A stretch of 64,000 bases of DNA from NCBI GenBank assembly GCA_003024175.1, contig MDYQ01000001.1, positions 124,001-188,000 on the forward strand. The letters are read 5' to 3'. Of the stretch, positions 48,199 through 59,748 are shown in pieces (position 1 is the first letter of the stretch; every line of letters starts with the position of its first letter). The notes under the pieces were generated by a model. That model was given only the letters and a program-made list of their open reading frames with translations. It had not been told where the DNA came from and ran no database searches. The translations under genes were made by a program, and so were the position numbers. Source of the DNA: Planoprotostelium fungivorum. Its lineage: Eukaryota; Evosea; Variosea; Cavosteliida; Cavosteliaceae.

Positions 48199-48555
48199 AT
48201 AGATGCACACGGATGGGGTTATCATTTTTGTTCGAATATATCAAACAAGAGCCACAAGGCTAATGTTGATGCCAACAACCTGAATCGTGGTGGTGTTCGC
48301 TGATCAGGAGGTGAGATGAATGTCTCTTCACGGACAGGTAAAGAAGTGGTAGTCAAGATTACTGTGTACAAAAATGTGAGTCCTTAGTAGCCGTATCAGG
48401 AGTAGTTGTGATGTTCTTCATGTAATGGAAATTTCCACGAAGGTAGCTGTACCGAGAATTCCGAGAGTAATGTTTCGGAATTATTCCGAACCCCGATGGC
48501 AAATTCCGAAGGGGAAATCTGAACAACATCAGGACAATTACGCTCACACACAAGG
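48199..48555. other. Intergenic with TTCCGA-rich inverted words
   Basis: This 357 bp gap lies before the ABC-F gene. Around 48455-48510 the word TTCCGA and its complement TCGGAA recur (GAATTCCGAGAG, TTTCGGAATTATTCCGAA), forming a small AT-cored palindrome. It may be a regulatory site. No ORF is supported. Confidence 0.4.
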
Positions 48556-50338
48556 ATGAACCACATCGGTATAGACATCCACAACCTGTGCCTCTCCTTC
48601 GGAAAGAAAGTTCTGTATGATAACCTGGACTTTTCTCTCGCAGCAGGAGACAAGGTCACGATCGTAGGAGAGAACGGCTGTGGAAAGACAACCCTACTAC
48701 ATCTTCTGTCTGGGAAAGAGATCAGCTATTCTGCTAGCTCATTCGAAGTGAAGGGGAACATCGGCTATCTTGCACAACATTTCGAGGATATTGATGGAGA
48801 GACACCGTCCCTTCTTACGTTATTGCAATCGACCGACATCGAGGATTTGATTCAGTTCGCCTCGCAGTCACAACATAGACTGATGTCCGAAGAGTGGATA
48901 CAAGAGTTAGACACACTGGGTGAGTCCTCGCCGATCTAAGATGTTCATGATGTTCAGGGGGATACAAAATCTTTCGGCAGTGTCATCTCATTGGACTCTC
49001 GAACGACCTCCTGGAGATGCCCTTTAAGTTCTTGAGTGGAGAAGAGAAGACAAAGCTCATGCTCGTGTCACTGAGCGTGAAGGAAACAGACATCCTGTTC
49101 TTAGATGAACCTACGAACCACCTCGACACCAAGGGAATCGAATGGCTCCAAAACTTTCTGAAGAGCTACACCGGAGGAGTTGTCATGGCCACACACGATC
49201 GAAGTCTCATCAGTGCGGTATCGAACCGTATTTCAGAGCTTTCTCCACACACGAAGACGTTTGTGCATTTCAGATGTGAAAGAGCGTCACCACATCTCGT
49301 CTGACGTCACGCAGGTGGCTATCCGAATTACTTGAAAGAGGAAGAAGCGAGACGTCACAGGTTGATCCACGAGCGTCAACATCAAGACAAGGAATTACGA
49401 ACGCTGAAGCACAAGGCCAGAGAACAAGAAGGGAAGATCATCGGAAGGATCGTCAAAGGTGAGAAACGCCTTACAGATGTAACTCACGATCACAGGCGCA
49501 TACACGGACAGAAACAAATTGGGATACAATCACAGAGAGCAGAGGGCTCAGAATGGACGATCAAAGGCCCACAACCAATTCTCATCGAGGATCGACGATC
49601 TGTCTAACAGCCTCATCGATGTCATCCGAGAGAGATCGAAGGTTTCGTTCGATTTCGCCGACAACGATGCCACACACGCGAACGCTCTATGTTTAAGATT
49701 ATCAAACGTTGCAAAGAATTTCGACAAGAACCTCTTCCGTGGCGTATCTTTGTCTCTCCAAAAGAAGGATCGACTCATCATCCGAGGTGACCGAAAGCAT
49801 CCACACTGCATATCTCACATGTCCAGGGGCCAACGGTTGCGGTAAGAGCACCCTCCTTCGCATCATCGCGAACCTCCTCCCCTCCGATGAAGGTCTCATG
49901 GATGTGAGCACGTCCAACGTAGGATATCTCGATCAGGAGCAAGAGGGATTACCGCTGGAAGAGTCTGCCGTCCAACTTTTACAGAATGATGAAAGGATCC
50001 GGGCCACCCAGGAGAGCGCCATTCGATGCCTGACACACTTTGGAATTCGCTCGCACCACGACCTGCGGTCTCCTCTCAGAAGGCTCAGCGTAGGGTGTCG
50101 GAGGAAAGTGCAGCTGGCTCGGATCATCATGAGAAAAAGCCCCATCCTCTTGCTGGACGAGCCGACGAACCACATCGACTTTCTCAGCCTCGAGGCCATC
50201 GAAGACACTCTCCTTACTTTTCCTGGCATCATCGTCGCTGCCACACATGACCGTTATTTTACAGAGAAGATGGCCACCCAAGTCATTCACCTGGAAGATT
50301 TCAAGGGACCCATAAAGATTGATCACAGATATCGATAA
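48556..50338 (+). CDS. ABC-F family twin-ATPase (translation factor type)
   Basis: ABC-F proteins lack membrane spans and act on ribosomes. The start is the ATG at 48556 (MNHIGIDIHNLCLSFGKKVL). The first domain has Walker A GENGCGKTTLL, a changed signature LSGEEKTKLML in place of LSGGQ, Walker B ILFLDEPTNHLD and the H-loop ATHDRS. A charged linker (YLKEEEARRHRLIHERQHQD) separates the domains. The second domain has Walker A GANGCGKSTLLRII, spliced across an intron ending CATGTCCAG, then LSVGCRRKVQLARII, ILLLDEPTNHIDF and ATHDRYF. The stop is at 50336-50338. It is about 540 residues, the family size. It looks more like bacterial-type ABC-F (EttA/Uup/VmlR-like) than eEF3 or GCN20, though this call is by eye. 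Confidence 0.88.
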
Positions 50339-50410
50339 CGATATGTCCTCTTCTATTACAGTTTGTTTCGTCGTGAATGATCGACGAAGTATACAACAAT
50401 TTATGTTATC

Positions 50411-51316
50411 TTAGATAATTCTGACGGGTCCACGGGTGGGTCTGGCACGAGTGGGTCTAACGGTGGGTCTGGTGTGGTTTCCCTCGTGCTCAGTGGGTCT
50501 ACCGGTGGGTCTCTCATGAGTCTCGTGAGTGGGTCTCTCGTGAGTCTCATGAGTGGGTCTCTCGTGTGTCTCGTGGGTGGGTCTCTCAGTGGGTCTACCG
50601 GTGGGTCTCTCGTGGGTCTCGTGGGTGGGTCTGGTGTGGTTTCCCTCGTGCTCGGTGGGTCTACCGGTGGGTCTCTCATGAGTCTCGTGGGTGGGTCTCT
50701 CAGTGGGTCTACCGGTGGGTCTCTCGTGGGTCTCGTGAGTGGGTCTGGTGTGGTTTCCCTCGTGTTCAGTGGGTCTACCGGTGGGTCTCTCGTGAGTCTC
50801 GTGGGTAGGTCTGGTCCAGTTTCCGTGAGTGGGTCTCTCGTGAGTCTCGGTGGGTCTGGCGAGAGCTCTCTGAGTGGGTCTGATGCGAGTGGGTCTGCTG
50901 TGAGTGGGTCTGGTGTGGTTTCCCTCGTGCTCAGTGGGTCTCTCAGTAGGTCTCTCGTGTGTCTCGTGGGTGGGTCTCTCGTGTGTCTCGTGAGTGGGTC
51001 TCTCGTGTGTCTCGTGAGTGGGTCTCTCGTGTGTCTCGTGAGTAGGTCTGGTCCAGTTGCCATCGTGTCCGGTGGGTCTCTCGTGAGTGGGCCTCTCGGT
51101 GGGTCTGTAGTGAGTGGGTCTGGTGTGGTTACCCTCATGTTCGGTGGGTCTCTCGGTGGGTCTGTGGTGAGTAGGTCTCTCGGTGGGGAGATCGGTGGGG
51201 AGATTGGTGGGTCTCTCGTGGATGGATCGGGTGTGGTTGAATCCACCAGTGGGACGAGCCGAGATGGATGCGACTAAAGCACACACCACGAGGGCGACGA
51301 AGAGGGAGCTACGCAT
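50411..51316 (-). CDS. Secreted Thr/Pro/His/Glu-rich repeat protein
   Basis: The start is the ATG at 51316. A signal peptide (MRSSLFVALVVCALVASISA) is cut before RPTGG. The rest is made of short units such as THETHERP, TERPTEHEGNHTRP and THERPTG, with N-glycosylation sites (NHT, NWT) in several copies. The underlying DNA is a 12-bp-type minisatellite (GAGACCCACGAG words), so long antisense and shifted frames stay open too. The Pro/Thr pattern, rich in His and Glu, suggests an extended, glycosylated surface or wall polymer, possibly metal-binding through His. It ends at 50411. No known domain. Confidence 0.75.
   Translation of the reverse strand: MRSSLFVALVVCALVASISARPTGGFNHTRSIHERPTNLPTDLPTERPTHHRPTERPTEHEGNHTRPTHYRPTERPTHERPTGHDGNWTRPTHETHERPTHETHERPTHETHERPTHETHERPTERPTEHEGNHTRPTHSRPTRIRPTQRALARPTETHERPTHGNWTRPTHETHERPTGRPTEHEGNHTRPTHETHERPTGRPTERPTHETHERPTGRPTEHEGNHTRPTHETHERPTGRPTERPTHETHERPTHETHERPTHETHERPTGRPTEHEGNHTRPTVRPTRARPTRGPVRII
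50430..51190. repeat. Coding minisatellite (GTGGGTCTCTCG words)
   Basis: Degenerate 12-bp units and their multiples, written GTGGGTCTCTCG on the plus strand, cover most of the secreted repeat gene. Higher-order blocks (about 132 bp) recur near 50480-50760. Confidence 0.8.
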
Positions 51317-51531
51317 CTTACTTGTTGTGGTAGTTCGCTCTGAAAAAATGAAATGGAGAGACCCGAAACGTGGATGCATCAAACGCGAATTTGGCTGCGA
51401 CTCTTCTTCGATTCCGCATTCGCCGTGTCGGGCTTATTTCCACTTCACAAGCACGTCTCACATTAAGGTTCGGGCTGTCCTCTGAATATTCGGACGAGCC
51501 GTCCTTACACACTCGTCTTTATGTGAGACAG

Positions 51532-52422
51532 TTAGGGCCGTCGGAGCCATGGACAGATACCCCTGATACCATTCGTCTCCGAAACCTCAGGGGAATCAGA
51601 AGCGGGTGGTGGACTGTCTCTCTTGTGGACGATGTCCATCACCCGTCGGTCGAGTGCTTTGGCGTGTCTCCAATCCAATTGAGTGGGTGGATGAAGAAAA
51701 TGCTCGTACGCCAATGCTGTTCATTCGTCGGCGTATGATTCGGATGGATGATGATGGACTCAAGCTCACCCATCAACTTGGCACCGACAGATAGAGGAAC
51801 TCTTCCAGAGAGAGTACCTTTCGTGATGATGAGTATATGCTGATGAGTCGGACGATCATCACCTAGACCAGGACAGGCCAATTTCTTGATCTTCTTCTCC
51901 GACGTTCGGTTATGATTCTGAACGGCCAGCAGAGTGGCAAACATGGCGGTGTATGTATTGTCAGTCGTGGAGATGTCTTTGGGGACCCGCATGGTCGGTG
52001 TATGGGCGAGAAAAGGATGTCGTTCTCCTCTGTTCGAATTGATGATTGACGAGATGGGGTGACTTACTTTTCACCCAAAGTTTCAATGATGAAGCTCGTG
52101 CCAACGGGTTGAACACCTCCATATTCGGAGATGATGCGAGCTTGGACTCTATCAGGTAGTTGTTTTCCGAAAAACTCTGTGATGGCTGCGTCGATTCCTC
52201 CGTCCATGAGACCGAAGCTATTCGCGGCTGACACCATGCAATCGAACTCGGGAATCTGTATTCTCATTAGATCGTATAGAGGACAAGAATCACCTGTTCG
52301 AAGAAATTATTGACAATCGTTACATGAGGCAGATCTGCAAATGACTTTTGCCATTCTTCGCAGAGTTGCTGAGTCAGATCTACGAGAATCAATTCGAATG
52401 GTTCATCTTGTGGTTGCCTCAT
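51532..52422 (-). CDS. Macro-domain (ADP-ribose-binding) protein
   Basis: The start is placed at the ATG at 52422 (MRQPQDEPFELILVDLTQQL). The frame stays open to 52524, so a longer form is possible. The macro fold is recognised from IPEFDCMVSAANSFGLMDGG (the SAAN and GxMDGG binding loops), then IDAAITEFFGKQLPDRVQAR and VQPVGTSFIIETLG. Later blocks are TAMFATLLAVQNHN and IKKLACPGLGTLSGRVPLS, in which the PGLGT-SGR loop contacts the distal ribose. Introns fall after VNNFFEQ, after the LGEK region, after PGLG and after AKLM. The C-terminus is a 60-residue tail (EHFLHPPTQLDW). Such proteins bind or hydrolyse ADP-ribose derivatives; the exact substrate is unknown. Confidence 0.78.
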
Positions 52423-52562
52423 GTTCAAGTGATTGAATGATACATCGGCTGTCGTTGTCGTTCTTTTCACCGAACGAGATGAGGTGAAATTGAAAAGTTT
52501 AAAATCGAATAAATACATCAACACTCATCACAGCGAGATCAACTGATGACAACATCTATATT

Positions 52563-53799
52563 CTACAGAGGAAGAATATGAGGAATAGGACCCAGTGCGA
52601 TGATCATGGAAGGGTTGAACTTGAGCGACTGATAATAACCTTTCTTCAACTGATCAAACTTGACGGTGTCGCCAAAGCCCTTCTCTCTGTAATATAGATG
52701 TCTCAACCACCGGTGAATGTTTGGATATCTGTGTGATGTGAACATCACATACGAAGCATGAGGGCCCACCCGCTTCTGATGTCCTTGATGTTACAGCGGA
52801 AGAGAAGATGATAAGCCGTGTCGAATCGGATGATAGTAGGGAAAGCTTGCACGTCTGACATCGTGATGTCTGTGATGATCGAGTCATGATGCTGTTGCCG
52901 CGAGAGACTCACGATCTCCTTCTATGAACGAGTGAGCCCCCAACTTTGTTTCCAGACGGTCCAGATTCAAAAATAACTCTTTCACATGCTCCTCATACTT
53001 GCTCTGCTCCGTACTGAAACCCACTCTGGAAGCCAGTTCATACGATACAGATGCATGTCACATAGAACGATGGTACACACTTGTACACTGCCGTGTTGAT
53101 CTTCTCGTGCAGCCATTTTGAATGCTCCTCGAATTTTTCGGTCGTGAAATGCAGCGAAGAATATGGCTCTGGTAGAATACTGTCGAAACAAGAATCGAAC
53201 ATCTGTGTGGAATCGATCAGACAGGGTGTAGGTGATGGAGGGTGTTTGTGTCACCTTCATGATGTCGAGGCTCGTGTTGCTGACGATTTTGTTCAGTTTG
53301 ATGTCGAAGAGAATGGGCACAGTGTATTTTCCGTTATAGTTGCCATCCGGATCGGCTTTGTCGTAGATCTGTTTGATGATTAGGAATACATCCAACGTGT
53401 AGTCACCTGTTTCAACCATCGGTAACCGAAGATGGGATCTTGACTATCTGTTCCTTCTTCTTCTCCTGAGTAATGCCAAAAACCTTTGCCTTCGTGACTC
53501 ATTTTGGGATGCAACAGCGACAATCGCACGATGTCCTCTAATCCCTTCAATTTTCTGTAGCAGTCAGCTGCAGGTCAGGAGAGTGTTTACCTCATGATTA
53601 GAGTGCGATGTGCGAATGGGCAAGAGTAGGTAGCATAGAGTATGTATCGATCTGTTTCTGGTTTGTGTTCTCCATCTGATGTGACGGAAGACGAGAAGGT
53701 CTCGAATGGATTGGGTCCATTCTTCCTCACGTTGGGATCGTAATCTACGGCGTTCATTTTCTCGTCTATGCGATTCGGGTGAACAAAAGAGCTTGCCAT
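52563..53799 (-). CDS. Glutathionyl-hydroquinone reductase (ECM4/GTO-type GST)
   Basis: This enzyme reduces glutathionyl-hydroquinones using glutathione in the cytosol. The start is the ATG at 53799 (MASSFVHPNRIDEKMNAVDY). The thioredoxin-fold active site reads YATYSCPFAHRTLIMR, with the catalytic Cys. It continues VRLSLLHPKMSHEGKGFWHY, then DPIFGYRWL and KYTVPILFDIKLNKIVSN. The helical domain has SLHFTTEKFEEHSKWLHEKI, then FLNLDRLETKLG and a late GYPNIHRWLRHLYYREKGF, ending at 52563. All exons join with short GT-AG introns. The order of CPxAHR, VP-L-D and the NSxD-like loop (SNTSLDIM) matches the family, and the length is about 330 residues. Confidence 0.9.
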
Positions 53800-54062
53800 C
53801 GTCTAGCCGCTAGCCCCGATGTGAGGAATAAATTCATTTCCGCTCGAATATCCACGTTCGAACCACAAATCTCCATCGTCACCATCATTTCTCCATCCTT
53901 CACAAAATCCACGATCATTCTCTGTTCAACATAATCACTTGTCATATAACATGAGAGAAGAGAAAGCAGGGCCAAAGGAGGAGAGTTATCAGCGAGCAGA
54001 AGAGCGAAGGATATAAATTCTTTGTGATCATATTCATCTTCTCACGATATAGATGTCTGTGT

Positions 54063-54972
54063 CTATTTCTGAGAGTTCAAAGATGTGATGGGCTTTCCGT
54101 CTCCCCTTACGTAGTAAGCCTCTGTCTTGGTGAATTTCTTGAACATCCAACTTGCACCCCAATTCAGATCGATTTGAAGGGCAGCGATGGGTGAGTCTTT
54201 GCTTCCCACTGTCACCGTCCATCAGTTCGCATGCGGTGTGATGACGGTCACCATTGACTATACCATGGACATTGGTGGAGGCGGAGAGAGTGTAGCTCCA
54301 AGGAGCACGGACGATGGTGGGGATGATTCCGACGTTCGTCAGATACTGACCCTTTCCTTGGTACTGGCCCATGGGCATAGCGATGACAGTGTAGTTGAGT
54401 TCGAGGATCTGATTGGAATGAGCGATGGCAACATGGACAGAGGACCTACCTTGACTTTGAAGATGTTTTCCACCCAGGCGCTGTAGGAAGCTGTGACTGG
54501 ATCAGCCCAGTACTCTAATTCGGTCCACTCTGTGACGCCACTCTTTGAATGGATCAGATGCGGACGTGATACGTGGAGAACTCACGGGGACGGCGGTGGC
54601 GTAGTCGAATGAGGTATTAAGAGTGGGTCTTCCTCCTTCGATGATGTTCCAGACGCTCTTGGCGATGTTGATTACCTGGTCGATGTCTACTCCCGCAGGT
54701 AGCTGTGAGTGTTTAGACCCCTCATTGTTTTACAACCCACCTGTCTCTCACGGATACCACTCTTCGACTCCATCTTACGTGATTCGATCCATTCGAGGAC
54801 AAGGGGATGGAGGGGTTCGTCAACAACTGAGGATCGTGAGACGGATGATACATCGGAAAGACATACCTTGCTGGTGATGATAAGAGAGTCCTTCCACATC
54901 GGGACGGGCAGAGAGAGAACGAGCCGAAGTGCAGGCCACCAAAAGGGCACAGAGGAGGAGGCAGGTCTGCAT
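54063..54972 (-). CDS. Secreted protein of unknown family
   Basis: The start is the ATG at 54972, with a clear signal peptide (MQTCLLLCALLVACTSARSL). Exons give LPAGVDIDQVINIAKSVWNI, then IEGGRPTLNTSFDYATAVPV and GVTEWTELEYWADPVTASYS, then MPMGQYQGKGQYLTNVGIIP and APWSYTLSASTNVHGIVNG. They end SPIAALQIDLNWGASWMFKK and a tail to 54063. The second half alternates hydrophobic residues like a beta-sandwich. I recall similar short secreted proteins in lower eukaryotes but cannot name a family. No catalytic motif is visible. Confidence 0.7.
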
Positions 54973-55188
54973 CGCGATGGGAGAGAATAAATGAATCTTT
55001 GCGATATCCTTGTGTCGCGACAACTCCTCAACACTTGACACTGAAGTGTCCGTAAGGCGGAAAACATAGACGAACGCCGCATAAAATGCACCGTCATCAT
55101 TACCTCGTCTTCACGTTAGATGGGTATGATAACGCGTTGCCACCACGCAAACACGATGACCCCATCACTTATAAATATGCTCTTTATC

Positions 55189-58100
55189 TCAGAATCCGAA
55201 TGCAATCTTGAAGTAGTCGCTCTCTGTTCCATCGAGGATCTTGATGATGGGCGTGTCCGTTCGATCGTACATCTGTGCGTGTCTCGCGGCGTAGTCCATT
55301 CCGTTCCTCTTCGCCTCGACGGCTGACTTCTTACCGATCCAGAGGAAAAAGTCCACCCCAGCGTCATACAAGAAACAATCGTTCGGCTGCAAGATGCTCT
55401 GCTTGATGGCAGAGCCTTCCGCAACGAGAGCGAACTTGAACTTTCCGGCCTCGTCGGGATCGGGGATGAGACTGATGGAGGATCACCATGAGGAAGTGTG
55501 AGAGGTGGACTCACCGGAAGAGCTTACGCTCCTTCATGACTTGCTCTTCATCGAAATAGTCGCCGTCTTCTGAAGCGGGGAGAACTGCACCACGACCTCC
55601 CAGGGCCTCCCAGAAGGCTTGCGTTTCGAGACCCTCATCTACAACGAGACGTGAATCATGATGACGTCATAGTACGTCATCCCTCACCTTGGATCGTCGT
55701 CTTGACTTTTCCGTTCCTCTCGCTGACGAAACTGCGCAGGACCTGTAACGGTCATTTTTCCCGCCCAATTCGAATTTCAAACCTGGTTGGCCTTCTGTCG
55801 ATTCGCTGGAGTCGAATGTCTTCCGATCCACTGCCAGATCGTGTGACCGCAATCTAACACGGAACACTCTCCACTGTTCAAGCCTAAGAAGCTGACCTGA
55901 CGGCATGTCAACGAGATTTCGACGAGATTTCACTCACTCTTCCGGGTATAACACGTATGGCCTTCTTTCCTCTGACTTGGAGCATTCTCGAATTGGCCCG
56001 CTGTGCTGCATCTCCGGCGTATCGCACCGATTGGTTCGGGAAATTGCTGAGAAATTCCTTCGTCTCCAGGCCTTGGAACTGCACGACGTCAATCTACATC
56101 ATTGTAGATGGATCACCTGAGGGCGGATCGGTTTCGTGGTGGGATAGCGATCGGACATGTTAGAGGCTAAGGCTGCGACGTAGTTCTTCGCTTCTTCCTT
56201 GCAGCCGTGACCAGTCCAAGTGTAAATGTTCACTTCTTTCTGTGCTTTCGTGTTGGGATCGATGAACATCTACAACGAGTCAGAAGATTTCGGTGAAATT
56301 TCGATCACCTGTACGACGACATAGGCACCGTCTTTGTAGAAGAGACTGGTAGGGTAAGAATAAAATAGAATAAAATCATTTTCACCCGTTCATTCTGGGA
56401 GGTTGTTCCACGAGCTCTGTTCCCACCAATCGGAAGGTGATTGTCTTCGATATAATTTCTACAAAATTTCACTTCATTTTCCGGTAAAATTCACTCACGT
56501 CTCATGACTCCATCATCGCACTCGATCAGAGTGATCAATTCTGTCATTAGGTCATCATCCAGCTACAACGTTGTAGATGACTCACCATCTGTTCCCTGGT
56601 GCATGTCTTCCTCTTCCTTCTGCTTTCTTGCCGCTCTCGCTTCAGCCTCCGCCTTTGCGTTCTGCTCTTTTCCTCTCTTCTCGTTCGTCTCTCTCGTCTT
56701 TCGGTCTGCTTCTTCTTGTGCTCTCAGCTTCTCCCCTTCTTCTCTCGCTTTCTTCTCTGCCTCTTCCTTTGCCTTTCTCTGTGCATCTTCCCTTGCCTTC
56801 TTCTCCGCTTCTTCCTTTGCTCTCTTCTCCGCTTCTTCCTTTGCCTTCTTCTCTGCCTCTTCCTTTACTTTTCTCTGTGCTTCTTCCTTTGCCTTCTTCT
56901 CCGCTTCTAAGGCAGCCTGCTTCTCTGCTTCTTCTCTCGCCTTCTTCTCTGCTTCTTCTCTCAACTTGTTCTCGTACGCTTCCTTTGCCTTCTTCTCTGC
57001 CTCTTCCTTTGCCTTCTTCTCCGCTTCTAAGGCAGCCTGCTTCTCTGCCTCTTCTCTCGCCTTCTTCTCTGCTTCTTCTCTCAATTTCTTCTCGTACGCC
57101 TCCTTTGCCTTCTTCTCTGCTTCTTCCTTTGCCTTCTTCTCCGCTTCTAAGGCAGCCTGCTTCTCTGCCTCTTCTCTTGCCTTCTTCTCAGCCTCTTCCT
57201 TCAGCCTCCTCTCGTATGCCTCCTTTGCCTTCTTCTCTGCTTCTTCCTTTGCCTTCTTCTCAGCTTCCAAGGCGGCTTGCTTCTCTGCCTCTTCCCTCGC
57301 CTTCTTCTCAGCCTCTTCTCTCAATTTCTTCTCGTACGCCTCCTTTGCTTTCTTCTCTGCTTCCTCCTTTGCCTTCTTTTCAGCTTCTAAGGCGGCCTGC
57401 TTCTCTGCCTCTTCTCTCGCCTTCTTCTCTGCTTCCTCCCTCAGCTTCTTCTCGTGGGCCTCCTTTGCTCTCTTCTCTGCCTCCCTCTTCTCTTCTTCTT
57501 CCTTCTTCTTCCTCTCTTCCTCCTCTCTCGCCTTCTTCTCTGCCTCTTCTTTTGCTCTCTTCTCCTCCTCCACTCTCTTCTTCTCTTCTTCCTCCCTTCT
57601 CCTCTTCTCTGCCTCTTCTCTTGCCTTCCTCTCCTCCTCTTCCTTCTTCTTCTTCTCTGCCTCTTCTCTCTCCTTCTTCTCCCTCTCTTGTCTCTCCTCT
57701 TCTTCCTTCCTCTTCTTCTCTGCTTCTTCTCTGATCAATCGATCAGCTTCCTCCTTTGCCTTCCTCTCTGCCTCCTTCTTCTTCTCCTCCTCTTCTCTCA
57801 GCTTCTTCTCTAGATTCTCCTTGATGATCCTCTCTTCTTCTAATCTGATCCTCTTCTCCTCTGCCTTCTGTCTCCTCCTCTCTGCCTCTGCTGCCGCTGC
57901 CTTCTCCTCTTCTTCCTTTGCCTTCCTCTCTGCCTCCAAAGCTGCCGCTCTCTTTGCCTCTGCTGCCTTTCTCCTCTCTTCTTCCTCCTTCATTCTTCTC
58001 TCCTCCTCTTCTCTCTTTCTCTCCTCTTCTCTCTTTCTCTCCTCTTCTTCTCTTCTCTTCTTCTCTGCTTCTTCCTTTACTCTTCTCTCTGCTTCCTCCT

Positions 58101-59491
58101 TTGATTTCCTCTCAGCCTCCAGCCTCAGCTCTTCCTCTCTTCTCTTCTTCTCTGCTTCTTCCTTTGCTCTCTTCTCTGCTGCCACCTTCTCTTCCTCCTC
58201 TCTCTTCTTCTTCTCTGCTTCTTCCTTTGCTCTCTGTACAGCCAGCGCCTCTCTCCTCGCTGCCTCTTCTCTCTCCTTCTCTTCTCTCTCTCTTCTCTCC
58301 TCCTCTTCCTTCTCTCTCTCCTTCCTCTCTTCTTCTTCTCTCTTCTCCCTCTCTTCTTCTTCTCTCTCCCTCTCTTCTCTCTCCTTCCTCTCCTCTTCTT
58401 CTCTCACTCTCTTTTCTTCCTCTTGTTTCTTCTCCCTCCTCTTCTCTCCTTCTTCTCTCAACTTCCTCTCTTCTTCTTCTCTCTCTCTCTTCCTCTCTTC
58501 TCTCTTCTCCTCCTTCTTCTTCTCTTCCTCTCCCCTCTTCTTCCTCTCTTCTTCTTCTCTCAGTCTGGCCGCACTCTCGATCTCCTCCGCTTCTTTCATC
58601 TTCTTCTCTGCTCTCCTCTCCCTCTCAGCTTGTCTCTGTGCCCTCCTCTCTGCCTTCTCTTCTTGTCTCTGTCGTTCGATTCGGTCGGTTTCTTCTCTCG
58701 CCGTGTCATCTTCCATGTCTTGTTGGACTTGTTCTTTCTGAGCTGAGGCGGCGTCTGTAATTCGTTTTCTTCTCTGTTCGAGGACTTCGGTGGGGTCTGG
58801 TCGCTGGAGATGATGAGAAGATGGAAACGGATGATTTGGATGCATGTTGAAATGAGATGGAGATGGAGGATGAGATGGATGTCTCACCTCTGATGTTTGG
58901 AAGGTGATGCGAACGTGAAGGTTTCCCTTGACGGGCAGCCCCGTCTTTCCAGGCACAAGCTCGATCTTTCTATCGATGAATTCATTGGCTAGAATGTGTT
59001 CTGTGGGAACTCGGCACACTCCGATCTGTTCATCTTTACCAATGAGAGCTGTTTGAATGTCAGTTGGACAGCTGAAACAGATGGATGAGATGGATGGCTC
59101 ACCTTTGTTATGTACGCAGAATCGTAATTGATGATGTGGCTCTACGATGATGTCTCTCCCTATGAGATGTTCAATCGGTTGGCTGCAGCTGATATAATCG
59201 CGATGAAAAGATGAATCACTCACATTCCATGATCTCGTTCCAAACGGGGTTAGGAGATTGTGACTTTGTTGGTCTCGTCTTCACAAAATCACCGAATCCA
59301 ACTTTCACGTACGGATTATTAACGCGACCACTGAGACCCTCGGCTTCTATGATCTTCACCACCATGTAACCTTCTCTCGATCAGACATTCAGTGCATTTC
59401 GAACGTCCATCGGCTCACCCGTCATCGACTTGCGGTATGGAGTCATTGGCCCCTTATACTCTTGTATGAGAGAGTAGTATGAGGAAGACAT
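55189..59491 (-). CDS. C2 domain - long charged helix - gelsolin-repeat protein
   Basis: One gene runs from the ATG at 59491 (MSSSYYSLIQEYKGPMTPYR) to the stop at 55189. The C2 domain (about 59390-58890) reads MVVKIIEAEGLSGRVNNPYV, then FVKTRPTKSQSPNPVWNEIM and KGNLHVRITF. A segment of about 740 residues follows, rich in Lys, Glu, Ala and Arg, with i to i+4 opposite charges (EEERKKRGEEEKKKEEKREE). It is typical of a stable single alpha helix or coiled coil. The C-terminus has gelsolin/severin repeats: VNIYTWTGHGCKEEAKNYVA, SVLDCGHTIWQWIGRHS, EGLETQAFWEALGG and DFFLWIGKKSAVEAKRNG. Gelsolin repeats bind, cap or sever actin and C2 binds membrane or calcium, so this may be a rod-like membrane-actin linker. 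Confidence 0.85.
56564..56577. repeat. CTACAACGTTGTAG palindrome, gelsolin gene intron
   Basis: The palindrome follows the donor GTGAGTCAT directly on the minus strand, in the intron between the charged helix and the gelsolin part. Confidence 0.85.
56881..57480 (-). repeat. Five 120-bp coding tandem repeats
   Basis: Five head-to-tail 120-bp (40-codon) units lie within the charged helix, each encoding EKQAALEAEKKAKEEAEKKA and then KEAYEKKLREEAEKKAREEA, with few changes. Each copy starts near the CTTCTAAGGCAGCCTGC word at 56908, 57028, 57148, 57268 and 57388. Confidence 0.88.
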
Positions 59492-59748
59492 GTTGCCTGT
59501 GTTGTCTCTTCCTCCGTCGATTTCTTAATGTTTTATCGGAAGACAGGTCGCACTCCGCCTGCGACCTGGACCGGCTCCAGCTGTCAGACAGGCACCAGGG
59601 ACATATTCTCATCATCTCACAGACACACCTCCACAGACACACGAGAGAGTTCTATATCTATGAGATGAATGTATACGTATAGATATACTTTACACGAGAA
59701 GATCGAGGGATGGGCGAACAAAGATGAGAAGAAGAGAAACCAGCAGAA

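Noticed and set aside
50474-51277. Plus-strand 267-residue Gly/Ser/Val-rich ORF
   Set aside because: It is antisense to the secreted repeat protein, which has a signal peptide and start; the repeat unit is a multiple of 3, so the shadow frame stays open.
56504-58741. Plus-strand 745-residue Ser/Phe/Leu-rich ORF
   Set aside because: It is the antisense shadow of the Lys/Glu/Ala-rich rod of the gelsolin gene; its repeats mirror that codon pattern and it has no domain.
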